Shown: positions 43,477-54,396 of the stretch, piece by piece
Layout of the letters: every line of letters starts with the position of its first letter
Position numbering within the stretch: the first letter of the stretch is position 1
Assembly: GCA_002946415.1 (NCBI GenBank)
Contig: NJPS01000006.1
Coordinates: forward strand, 1-64,000
Reading direction: 5' to 3'
Source of the DNA: Rutstroemia sp. NJR-2017a BVV2
Lineage: Eukaryota > Ascomycota > Leotiomycetes > Helotiales > Rutstroemiaceae
Length of the DNA: 64,000 bases
Made by a program: the position numbers and the translations under genes
Notes under the pieces: generated by a model
Databases searched by the model: none
The model's input: only the letters and a program-made list of their open reading frames with translations
What the model was told of the DNA's origin: nothing

Positions 43477-44324
43477 ATGTTTCTCACCAAAGCATCTCAG
43501 ATCATACTCTCCTTCCTCGTCATCTTGATCCTCGTCCCGATCAATGTTTATGCTGCTTATGCAGAGCGCCAGGAGTCCTACGCTCTTTCACCTGCTCAGT
43601 TTACTTCTAAATGGCCATACAGTTTCGATAGTATCTGGGGTCAGACAAGTAATTTTTTTTTTTCTTGGCTACCTATCTATTTCCAATCCCACTTCATGAT
43701 ACCCCCTTCCTTCCTGCTATAACCTCCATCCATCTACTGTTTATTCAACATTTCTCCTCTTCCACACCAAATCAACAAAATTATCACTAACATCCAGTCC
43801 CAGGCTCAACCAGCGTCGCACTCCTCGACTCCTCCACCACAAGCTCTTCCGCCTGCTCCACTAGCACAACCCTACAATCCTTGCCCGGCTACAACCCCGA
43901 GCACTCAACTCTCTCTACCCTCCCGACCTACAATCCCGAGCACTCCACGCTTTCCACCCTCCCCACCCTCCCCACCCCTCTTCCCCCATACTCCACGCCC
44001 TCCATCTCCCCATCCATCCCTTCCCCCCCCTCCCAAATCTCCAACAGCACCATACCCCTCCCCTCAACCCCCTTCTCAAACCACACAACAAGCATCACGA
44101 CACGCACCGCCACCGCATCAGTATCTTCCAGCGCAACCCTATCTTCTACTTTCTCAACCACAGAGGTAAAGAGCAGTGGTACTGGGAGCAAAACCGCTGC
44201 GGCTCCGACTAGTAGCTCGGGTGCGGGTAGGATGGAAAATGGGAATGGGAAGGGATGGGGAGGGTTATTGAGCGGGGTGGTGGTGGTGGTGGGGGGGGCG
44301 GGGTTAGTTGTTGGTGGAATTTAA
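43477..44324 (+). CDS. Secreted Ser/Thr/Pro-rich, probable GPI-anchored surface protein
   Basis: Exons 43477-43648 and 43804-44324, 230 residues. It opens with a signal peptide (ASQIILSFLVILILVPINVY). A short region with SPAQFTSKWPYSFDSIWGQT follows. Then comes a long Ser/Thr/Pro stalk, likely O-mannosylated, and a C-terminal hydrophobic tail (GLLSGVVVVVGGAGLVVGGI) after a small-residue omega-site region, as in GPI proteins. The acceptor at 43802-43803 was chosen over the earlier AG at 43797-43798 because only it keeps frame. The stalk includes a 13-residue duplication. No catalytic domain is seen; the role is probably structural or wall-related. It is tail-to-tail with the next surface protein. 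Confidence 0.72.
43890..43967 (+). repeat. 39-bp coding tandem repeat (2 copies)
   Basis: The two copies encode YNPEHSTLSTLPT twice without a break. DNA differs at several sites, so the protein sequence is better kept than the DNA. Confidence 0.85.
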
Positions 44325-44956
44325 GAGGGTTTGGGATGAGATTGAAGGGGATTGAGTTAACTATACACGCTTGTGGTAGAATTGATTGAATGGATGGACA
44401 AATGGAGTTTAAACTTACAGTGACTGGAAGCTTGGACTGGATCGGTCCATTTTGTCAGTCAGTTGATGGAAGTGAAATGACATGATATGATAAGTTATGC
44501 AATGGTTTCATTGTCCCAGGGACTTTAGTACAATTTGATGATTGGTAATGCATATTTAATATTTCCCTATCAGAGATAGATATATTTTCCTCAACTTCCT
44601 AAAGAGAATCTTAAAATCATATGTGACCTCATACCACCAATGTCCAACTATGTAAACAGACAAAAACTATTGACCTGGGATATCAACCAACCTATATACA
44701 CCCACCCATCCATACTCCATATATAACTCGCATTAAAATGCCTAAAACATATAAAAGAAAAAGAATCCAGATATACAGAACGGATATGCATCAAGCATTT
44801 CGATCTTTTTGTTTTTTAGAATCATCCTGCTTTCCCCACTCTCCTGATTCCCATTTCTAACCCCATTTTCCTTTGCTTCCTGGTATACCAAAACCACAGA
44901 AGATACCTATTTTCTCCTCCCAAAATAAAGGATGAAAAAAAAAAAAAGTGTCCAAA
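44325..44956. other. Intergenic, tail-to-tail spacer
   Basis: AT-rich, with a poly-A run near 44934-44946. No gene is seen. Confidence 0.5.
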
Positions 44957-46305
44957 TCAATGCATCCACAACTCCCTCTCCTTCCACCTCATCCACGCCT
45001 TCATCTTCTCATCCCAACTATCCCTTGCTCCGTTCCCCGCCCCAATCTCATGCACCATCGTATTCCTCTGCGCTAGCCTCCTCGCCGCCCCACCGTACAG
45101 GCCTCCCCAAAACACCTCTGGGCCGTAAAATTCGCCTGGTGGGGGGAGAGGATGCAGCGGGTTGTGAGTTGGATGGTGGTTGGGGTTGTGAGTGCGCGGC
45201 GGTGGCGGAGGAGGAGGAGGATGGGGGGAAACTAGAGGGGAAATTGGAGAATGAATTGCATGACGGATTGGAGGTGGTGGTGGTGGAGGAGGATGGGGAG
45301 AAACTAGAGGGGAAATTGGAGAATGAATTGCATGACGGATTGGAGGTGGTGGTGGTGGAGGAGGAGGAGGAATTAAAGGACGAATTGAAGATAGAGTCGT
45401 GGACGGAGATGAAGGAGCCGGTTTCGCATCATCGGTTGCGTAATGCGCGGACGAGTCGCCAGTCTGCTGGCGTTGGCGTTTGCGCCGGAGACGTCTGTAC
45501 ATAAGGAAGGACGAGAAGATGAGAAGACCGAAAGCCACAAAGGAAGCGAATGCGATGGCGGCGGCTTTGGCAGCGGAGATGATAGGGGCGGGAGAGTTGG
45601 AATTAAAATTAGAATTAGATGTTGAGCGGTTCGACTTGGAGGCCGAGGACAGGGTACCGGTGGGCTCGGCTTGGATGTTGTATCCGTTGATGTGGACTGC
45701 GTAGACTACGTACGGTCCGGTGATTTTGGTCGTGTATGGACTCCATGTGCTGGAGGTGGATGTCATGTAGACGTATGAGTCACCGCTGCTCATCATGGAT
45801 GTACATTGGGTCGGGAAGGCCCCTTTGACGTAGTTGGTCATTGGGACGTGGAGAGCAAAATTGCTGGGTTTCGGTTTAGTGGATGAAGAAGGAAAATCCG
45901 GTGACGGGATTATGGGGGGTGTACTCACGATGGACAGCAAAGAACTTCTTGGGTCGCGGAATTTCTGACAATGGTCTCGACGGCAGAGTAGGCTGCGGGG
46001 CAGGAAAAAGTAGGACCGAGAGAAATCGGAGCATCGGCTGCTTGGTTCCACCAGGCGGTGGCTTCTGGTGGGAGACAAGGCTCTGAAGCTGTGTCCGGAT
46101 CAACGGCCGTTTGGTAGAAAGGATCGAATAAAATAGCTGCATGATTTTGTTGAGCGTATGCTTGTGTTGAACATGCTGCGTTAGAAGCCCACGCTGTGGT
46201 GATGGGAAGCCATGACGTGGTTGTGCCAGCAACCGTCTGTAAACTTGCGCCTGGAAACGAGGTCGTCACTGGAGCAGCAGTCGAGGCAGCATAGCTTAGA
46301 GCCAT
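44957..46305 (-). CDS. Single-pass surface protein with long proline-rich cytosolic tail
   Basis: Exons 45929-46305 and 44957-45863, 427 residues. The outer part is Cys-containing (ASNAACSTQAY, EPCLPPEATAWW, FSCPAAYS, VLCCPSNF). A Ser/Asn stalk leads to a membrane helix (AAAIAFASFVAFGLLIFSSF) and a basic stop LMYRRLRRKRQRQQ. The cytosolic tail carries three runs of 8-9 prolines separated by two copies of IRHAIHSPISPLVSPH, coded by a 72-bp tandem duplication. It ends in a conserved-looking helix (WDEKMKAWMRWKERELWMH). Similar fungal proteins act as wall sensors or unknown surface receptors. No clear signal peptide lies at the chosen ATG, so a short upstream exon may be missing. Confidence 0.72.
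45221..45364 (-). repeat. 72-bp tandem duplication in coding sequence
   Basis: Copies 45221-45292 and 45293-45364 are nearly identical in DNA (one visible difference near the start of each), implying a recent duplication. Each encodes a polyproline run plus IRHAIHSPISPLVSPH, 24 residues in frame. Confidence 0.92.
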
Positions 46306-47863
46306 TGGAATAAGCTGCGCTGCACTGCGTTCAAGGTGTGAGGTAAGAAACACTTTGTATACAAAGACAGGAACGAGTCATATCAGAGAAAAGTGTAAGA
46401 TATTATGAGAGGCGCTGACAATAGCAATGGGGCGAGACAATCAGATCTTGTACGGCTTCCATTAACTAGCGAGTTCTAGAAAATGCCGTCTACATTCTTG
46501 AAACAGATTGGCGGCTCCAAACCACGGGATTTTACCTGAGTTGACGAATGAGCAACGTAGATCAGGCGCGTAGGACGGAAATAGACGAGCCGATCAACGA
46601 CTTCAAGAGTGGTGGATTGTAAGCAGAACACAGATAACATTTGGTTCAAAGCTTACTTGGCCTCAGGAAGTGATTTGTATGACATTACGAAGTAGATTTG
46701 GATTCGAGATGAAACGAAAGCTTTTGTGAAACTTATCATCCACTTGGTGTCGGCCAGAGCAAGAGGAAAGTTGGAGGAAATCGACAGTCTTCAATTATTT
46801 TACCGGCGTTTGCTATCCTCAGAGTATCTGAAGACATTGACCAGAGCACTGCTTTGGGACATCAGGTAAATGGGATTTGAGGTAAGTGTAAACGCCAGAG
46901 AGATGGGAATGAGGTTACGAGAATTATACACGAACTCGACGGTTAACTTGAGATTCCGCCTGCCAATATAACCTTAAAATCTTTGAATCTAGCGATGTTG
47001 GGTTTGGAGCAATCCACATGGAGCGTGCCAGGTCGGCCTGGAATCCGCAGATCCGCTTTGTATCCGCGCGCCAAACGAGAGCCTCAGCGGAATGAAACTT
47101 TTTAGTGGTCTACTACCATCATGAATGGGCGAAAAACGCAAAGTGGTAACTCCATGAATAAATCTCTTGCCTGGTATTCTAATTACGAAATCGAAAGTCT
47201 CGATAGCAATAAGCTCGGTCGTAACAGCACACGTTGTTGATGGTATGTTGAAAAATCGATAATCTAGACCTAAGTTTTGAAGGCTGCTTCGGAGCCATGG
47301 AGGGGCTGCGCAATCCCTCATCCCCGCCACCTGCTGCCCGCACCGCCGCAACGGCAGGCTTTAAGGCGAGAAACACGATGTTTCATCTGCTCTTCAGTTT
47401 ATTGCTGCGCGTTCGGTGAAAAGGTGATTCAATCCCTCCGTCCATGCGGATGGTGCGTGATTCGTGGTGGCAAAATCCTCCTCCACCCACCGTGCATATG
47501 GGAGGATTACCACTTTACGGCGTCGAGTTGGAAACGTAAATTTCTTCCAAAACAAAGCGGATGATAGTGAGCATTCCAATCGAAGCCATAGCCTCCATTA
47601 CTCGATGTACAACAAACAGCTCCTGTTGGGTTTTAGGCTCAGAGTTATGATGATTTGGATGATTCCTTGAGCGAATTTATGGGATGAAGTATAGGTTGAA
47701 ACATCTCATGGACCCTGATGCGGATGACTATGCTGAAGGAGGAGCATTCGTACATGTGAACCAGAACAAACGGGGAAGAAACAAAGGGTCACAAACATGT
47801 CGCCATACTCCAGAGGGTATATCCTAGACTCAAGACCCTAACTCCGGCCGACCCCTAGACTGT
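46306..47863. promoter_or_regulatory. 1.6-kb gene-free region
   Basis: Upstream of the surface protein and downstream of CENP-O. Several overlapping short frames (46989-47579) show no protein-like pattern. A missing signal-peptide exon of the surface protein might lie at 46310-46450, but I could not define it. Confidence 0.45.
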
Positions 47864-48878
47864 TTAATAGACCCCCTCTAACAACCTGTCAGCAATCCCC
47901 TCCATTCTTCGATCTCCACCCAAAATCCTCCTTTCTGTTTCTCTGTCTCTTCCATCTTCACCAACTATCACACACTTCGTCACCTCGCCTTTGATTCCCA
48001 CCACGCATCTTCCAATTGACCCATCCACCCATTCTATTCTAATTTGCTTTGCCTCCGCATCTGCAGCACTGACGTCCGCTATCACAGATTCCTTGCTTTT
48101 CCCTTTACCACCTGATGGCTCATCCAAGGAGAATGCTTTACGTAGATGTTTGATTGTTGAGATGCGCAAATGATATCCGGTAATTTCTCTTCGCAACCTC
48201 CGCACAAATGTCGTTAGATCTTGTCTCTTTTCCTTCACAACCCCCTCAACAATTTTTGGCGCTGGTAAATACTTCGCTGCAAGACTTCCCAAAGGTATAC
48301 ACGGAGGGACGGTATGCCGATGTATTCTCATAGCGGCCGATTTTGGATATGGTTTGTTCAACATGATGTAATAAGGCCGAATGAATTTCCCCGCGGTACC
48401 GACATCGATGCGAAGTCCAAGAACATGTCCGCCGTCTACAGCATTGGGGTCTGGATCTTGAATACGGAACGAGGTGATCGATGCGCATGCGCGGTAAAGA
48501 TTCTCGAGATTATGGGCAGTTTGCGCAGCCGAGTTTGCAATGAGAGGGTCGGCATCTGTAGGAGCTGTAGCTTGGGGAGACGTGGATGTGAATGAGGGAG
48601 TTGTTGATTTTCTCAGATTGGATAGGATTGATTTCGAGGCTTGGGATGATAGAATCGTCGCCGTTTGTAATCGGCGCTGCTCTTTTAAAGACGCGACTAT
48701 TTGATGTTAGACGCGACCGACAGAACACAACACTGGATGGGGGATATTCACTTTGCTCTTTGAGAGAGCTTATTTCATTATCCAATGCGATACCAGCTGC
48801 AGCCTCTGGACTTAACTCTTCGGACAGATTCATAGACACATCACCAGAGATATTCGATGACCGAGAGCTTCTCATCAT
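47864..48878 (-). CDS. CENP-O/Mcm21 kinetochore protein
   Basis: Exons 48752-48878 and 47864-48696, 319 residues. It belongs to the COMA/CCAN inner kinetochore complex, where it pairs with CENP-P (Ctf19) and links centromeric chromatin to the outer kinetochore. The N-terminal half is a coiled coil (EISSLKEQIASLKEQRRLQT). The splice makes a neat SLKEQ-x-x-SLKEQ heptad run across the exon junction. The double-RWD part shows the family signature GGHVLGLRIDVGTAGKFIRP, then YYIMLNKP, MRIHRHTVPPCIPL and LAAKYLPAP. A conserved helix follows (DLTTFVRRLRREITGYHLRI). Length is normal for filamentous fungi. The start is the first of two adjacent ATGs. Confidence 0.88.
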
Positions 48879-49535
48879 TTCGTGAGGTGTTCAAGGATTG
48901 ATGCTCATGATAGTTCTGCTCCAATTTCCTGTTGTTATCCGCGCGATTGCAATTAAGTTCACCATGCCCATTGCAAGCTTTGGTCGCGTCGGGCTCACTA
49001 TGTTCCGCGCTGGTGTTTCACTTCACGCGCTACGGCGTGGGGGAGGAACAAAGGAAGTAGCAGCTCTCTCGTAGCTCCAGCAGGGGGCTTGAACCTGCAG
49101 CTCTGGTGCATTGCAATGCGGATAGGAGGTTGTACAGGTCTTGGGTTAACCTCACGGCAATGATTGTTGCCCTCAGCTCCTTATCTGTCCCAGGTGTTTC
49201 CAAATGGTACTTCAGGACTTTAAACAGAACAACCACGCTCAAACTGTTGCGATCGGATCTCAAAGAACAATTCTAGAAAAAGAGGCTCTTGCATACGAAC
49301 TCTCTCTAGTGGCTTTGTCCCTGTCGGCACCGCTGTAATTCTACCGAAGAAGCCACATTTCGATTCCCAGAAAGAGATTCTATTTGCTCCAGGAGCGCAA
49401 GAAGCCTGTAAAGTACAGTACGTAGCGCCCGATCTGCGATTCTCCCCCACCACTAAAAATATTAAAGCTGCAGAGAAGAGAACACTTTAGAGGCAAATAA
49501 GTCCTCTAAGGTCTTCTCTATTCCAATCACTATAT
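48879..49535. promoter_or_regulatory. Divergent promoter region between CENP-O and the acetyl-CoA transporter
   Basis: Includes a palindrome GCATTGCAATGC at about 49109-49120 and a B-box-like TTGAACC nearby, which was examined as a tRNA and rejected. No gene is called. Confidence 0.45.
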
Positions 49536-51583
49536 ATGCCTACACCATTGGGCGACACACTCCCTTCAATAACACCTCATTCTACATCGGACAATCCACG
49601 CCGCAGTCATCTACCTGTGCATCACGATCCTCAATTCCCATACGCGCAAGAGCTCGACGATTTGCCCACATCAACCGTCCAGCGCCATAGAAAACACACA
49701 TCTGCACACTCTCGCTCACACAACGCAACTGAAGCAGAAGACTCGAAGCATCTCCTAGGCGATCAGGACTCGGCAGACGAAGACGAGGAGGATCTCGAAT
49801 TAGATTCTATGGGTACTCGATCTCGCAAAGGAGGTAAAAGCTTAGAGCCCCTGGGCTCCTCCTCTGCAACTGGAGGTGAAGACTCTCTTCATCAGAACGG
49901 AAGCATGAACAACAATGTCGAATACCGACGCAAGAATGCCAATCTTGATTCGCCCTTGGTGACGGCGAACTTGATGGCGCGCGAGTCCTTCACTTTAGAT
50001 GATCCTGTTCCAAAGACACCGATCTTGAATAATCATGGATTTTTCCAATTACCAATGTCAGATAGGAGGAATTTCGGGCTTCTGGTGTTATTATACTTTC
50101 TGCAAGGTGTTCCTATGGGTTTAGCGACGGGTTCGGTTCCTTTTCTGCTGAAGCCACATATGTCGTACAGTGCGCTCGGAGTTTTCAGCTTGGCCTCATA
50201 TCCGTATTCCTTGAAGCTATTATGGAGTCCTGTTGTGGATGCGATATGGAGTCCGAAGGTGGGGAGGAGGAAGAGTTGGATAATGCCCATTCAGATGTTG
50301 TCGGGTTTTGGAATGATATGGCTTGGGTCGAATATTAAAGACATGATGACAAAGGCTGGAGAAAATGAGGGAGCTGGTATTTGGGGGTTCACTGGGTGGT
50401 GGTTCTTCCTGGTGTTTATGTGCGCCACGCAAGATATCGCTGTTGATGGTTGGGCTCTTACCTTACTAACACCTGGGAACATCTCCTATGCATCGACTGC
50501 GCAAACTGTGGGTTTGACAGCTGGGCAATTCATGTCCTTCACTATCTTCCTAGCATTCAACGCCCCGGATTTCGCTAACAAATGGTTCCGCGAAACTCCT
50601 CTCGACGAAGGAGTCATGACGCTTGGAGGCTACTTGACATTCTGGGGCTGGACATATATCATTGTGACCATCGGACTCGCCCTCTTGAAGCGCGAAGAGA
50701 AGACCAAGAACGAGGATGGGATCTGGGATGTCTACAAAGTCATGTGGGGGGTTCTGAAGCTCAAGAACATCCAAACGATCATCATCATCCACCTGATTGC
50801 GAAAATTGGCTTCCAAGCTAACGACGCCGTCACAAATCTCAAGCTGATTGACAAGGGATTCGGCCAAGAAGACATGGCACTCACAGTTCTAATCGACTTT
50901 CCGTTCGAGATCGGTCTTGGTTATTACGCTGGGAAATGGTCTACAACATACACACCCATGCGCCTCTGGTGCTGGGGCTTCGTAGGCCGTCTGATCGCCG
51001 CCGTTATTGCCCAAATCACAGTCATCATCTTCCCCGCAAACGGCGTGGATACCTGGTACCTACTGGTTGTCATTGCCGAACACATTTTCTCGACCTTCAC
51101 CAGCACCGTCATGTTTGTGGCGGTGTCGGCGTTCCATGCCAGAATTGCGGATCCGGTGATTGGCGGAACTTATATGACTTTACTCGCTACGTAGGTGCCC
51201 CTTTGTTTCTATTTTGTTTGCTTGTATTAACAATCCGTAGAGTTTCCAATCTCGGCGGCACATTCCCGCGCTTCTTCGTGCTGAAACTCGTCGATGCCTT
51301 CACCGTCGCGACTTGTATCCCCCCGGCAGCCGACTACAAGCTCTCGCCGAATCTGAAGGGTCCCCTCGTCACGTCTTCCTTCTCGTGTGCAATGGCGGCG
51401 GAGAAAGATCTCTGTATTTCGGGAGGCGGCGTCTGCGATATCGAGCGCGATGGGTATTATGTTATGAATATTGTCTGTATCATTATTGGCGCGGTCACGT
51501 TCTGGGGGTATATTAAACCGGCAGCGTTGAAGTTACAGGCGTTGCCGCTGAGGGCTTGGAGAATTAGTGAGGGGAATGCGTAA
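49536..51583 (+). CDS. Acetyl-CoA transporter (SLC33A1/AT-1 type)
   Basis: Exons 49536-51190 and 51241-51583, 665 residues. It should move acetyl-CoA from cytosol into the ER/Golgi lumen for acetylation of glycans or proteins. The first ~165 residues are acidic and disordered. The core starts DRRNFGLLVLLYFLQGVPMG, then GSVPFLLKPHMSYSALGVFS and SYPYSLKLLWSPVVDAIWSP. It has the family marks GRRKSWIMPIQMLSGFG, FMCATQDIAVDGWALTLL and SYASTAQTVGLTAGQF. The end of the core includes GGTYMTLLATVSNLGGTFPR across the splice. About 11-12 helices are expected. The Cys-containing late loop (SFSCAMAAEKDLCISGGG) is typical of fungal members. Confidence 0.94.
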
Positions 51584-54396
51584 TTGGATGGGGGGTGATG
51601 GGGATGCGGGTGCGGGGAGGGGATGTAGCAGATGTTGCGACGGAGAGATGTAAAATAGATATATCCTGATTGTATTTACAATACTTAAATATGAAGACGG
51701 CCCATGGAGTGGAGGAAAGCGGCCTGGATGATGGAGGATATTAAGATGAGAATGAAAATGAAAATGTAGAATTATAACAATAAAGATGCGGGACCACAGA
51801 CATACATACATGCATGCATGCAGAGAGAGTCTCTGCTTCTATCTCTGCCCAATACCCGAATGTGCGGCGAAAGACACGATTAGTAGACCCGGGCTTGTAC
51901 TGTATTGTGCAAGCAGTACAACCTATAATACAAATCCCAAGCAGATAAAAATAAGCATCGTTCGTTTGTACAGCAAACAAACCCCACTCTCTTCGGCCGG
52001 CATGTCTTGTCCTGAAACAACACCCCCTCGCAGAAATGGTATATATGCAGAATCGGATATAGGTCGGTTGTATCTGTGAACAAACAAGCAAACAAGCAAG
52101 TAAGCAAACTTCTCTGATATATATAGTTACAGATGTTATGTTATGAGCCGTGAGCGAGGTTAGGATCTGTACTCTAGTGGGTCTGAGATGGATGTCTGTA
52201 GATTAATGCAAGGATCGCCTAAGCGTCTTCGGTGCTTGCTGTGCTATGGTATCAGATGCTATCTTATCATACGGTATTTCGTACAGAGTAGTTGGGGGAT
52301 CTACAAACTGTTGTTTATTGATCGTAAATCATGAGTCAAGTTAATTAAACGGCAAGAAAGCTCGTGCGTAAGGTTACGTGAAATGATGGGGTTTAGACCT
52401 TTAAGGCCATGGGTAAACAAATGTTTGACTGGGGTTGGGGGAGCGGTTTGAGTATTGATACTGTGGGATGGAGAAGTGAAGATGGGAAGAAGGAAGGGCG
52501 GGAAAAGGTGTGTAGGATTATAGATACAGAGCGTAACTTAACAATAAGAGAAACATATACATTACACAGCATAAATTTACCCCTCCTAGAGTACCATTCA
52601 ACAATGACATTGACATACGGATCCTGCATGATTCTGTTTCGGCTTGTGTTTTTTCTCGCTCATCGTCCCACATATCTGTTTGAGACGATCGATGGCGTCA
52701 GTGGGTAGTAAGTAAATAGGTGATTGTTTCTTCGTCCCAGGCAAACAGAGGGAGGGAGTCGGGTATTGGGGCGTGACATGGAAGGAAACGAGTAACGTTA
52801 AGGTTGGGTTAGGTCTCTAAGGGCTTGGATGGACGAAGGGAATAGTAAGAGGAAGTCGGGGGAATGGGATGAGTACTTAGTCAGTTAGCTAGTCAAAACC
52901 TGTAGATATATTGAATGGTTCGGTATTGTATTAGAATTCCTCGGGACCGGAAATCAATGAATGCGATGGCTGAAGGTTCGGTAGGTCTGGATTTGGGTTT
53001 GGGTGCCGGCTGGATGGTATTGGATTTGCCCTTTGGGTTTATAGAGAGATGGCAATTCATCAGTTGATCGCAAACTTACATGACTTTCTGTGTGAGCTAG
53101 GTGAGAACTATCGGGCTGGGTCAGGGACGGTTGCTGAGACGGAAGGCAAACCAGCCACCCAAGGTCACAGCAGACGATAGAAAATGGTACAGATCTGGTA
53201 CGAAGTGACAGGACAGAGAAACGGCGGGCGATATGTATCTCATCGGTAACAGTACCCTTACGGAACCAAAGGGAATTGCATTGTTTGCAGACAAGAAGCG
53301 CACAGGACTCTCTGTGGATGATATGAGATGGGATGATATGCTATGATGTAGCGCATGGTGATGGACATTGCTTGCCCTGTTTACGGATGTACATCCGATG
53401 AATTGAGTTTGTTCTAGTTCTTAACGAGGCGTTGGAAGGTCGAAAGTTAGAATTGGCGGTCATGTCATAGCCCTTAGACGGCCAGTAGACCAGTAGAGCG
53501 AGCGAGACACATGCTAGGTTGTGTCCTTCCTGTTCCGTCTGATGCTCAAGCGCCACAAGGAAGGGATGCTTCTTCTCTCTCGCCTTTCAATTTACTAAGT
53601 AGGTGCTGGAAGTAGCGAATAACGAACAACGAACAACGGACGGTTAGGTGGTTTAACCTTAGTGCGAGCGGTACCTTGCTGTGCCTCTGCGTCTTCTCTT
53701 GCCTTGCCTTGCTTTGCTCTGCTTGCTTGCTTGCCGTAGGGTTACTATGCTTCCGTCCGCTTAACTCTTCTTTTTTGCCGCTACCCATCTCTCGCCATTT
53801 CTTCCCAAGTACATCTACCAAAAGGGCCCATACTGGCCTCCTCTTTTCTTGCCTTCTTTTGCTGGTCTTCACCGTTGCTTTACTTGCTTGCTGCTAGTTG
53901 ATTGATTCATCGGCACCTCGGAAAAATTATCTTCTCTCTATTCTCGCTGTCTCAACCTTCTCGCCTCACACTCCACCCTCCATCCTCCATCCCATCTGTT
54001 TACCTTCCTGCTTCGGTACACCACAGGACAATCGAAGTGCGTGTGCGTTGTGTGGTGTCGATGGTGCGCTGTGTGTTCTGCCTATATCCGTCCGCTCACT
54101 CGCCCGTTTCTTCGCAGTGCACACCTCTCACTTGAAACACCTACTTTCTCAATTCTCCGATTTTGTCTTTTTTTTATCACTTGGCCTTCCCTTGCTGATC
54201 GATCGCTGATCCTTGCTCCTCGACTTTCCCATACCCATAACCCATACCTATATACCCCACTGCGGTGTCGTACCATACCGTAATCCCGTCCTATCCATCA
54301 CCCATCACCCATCACCCATCACCCGTCACCCGTCGCTCACATCTACCGGTGTTTCCTTTTTCTCTGCAGTTGTATTCAACACAAATCTCATTATGT
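51584..54396. promoter_or_regulatory. 2.8-kb gene-free region upstream of the RBR ligase
   Basis: No coding gene is convincing. The last ~700 bp (53,680-54,390) is strongly pyrimidine-rich on the plus strand, as in long fungal 5' UTRs, and ends in a (CACCCAT)n repeat. CATG-rich and AAGCAAAC-like simple repeats lie near 51,800 and 52,080. A long leader or a non-coding RNA is possible. Confidence 0.45.
54295..54337. repeat. 7-bp tandem repeat (CACCCAT/CACCCGT)
   Basis: About six units are visible, the last two with T changed to G at one position (CACCCGT). It lies ~60 bp before the proposed RBR start. Confidence 0.85.

Noticed and set aside
49075..49150. Possible tRNA: B-box-like GGTTCAAGCCC on the minus strand beside a GCATTGCAATGC palindrome
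   Set aside because: No A box at the right spacing, the T-arm loop is too long, and no acceptor stem pairs.
49030..49453. Two overlapping minus-strand frames that might be a transposon remnant
   Set aside because: No transposase or reverse transcriptase motif and no terminal repeats.
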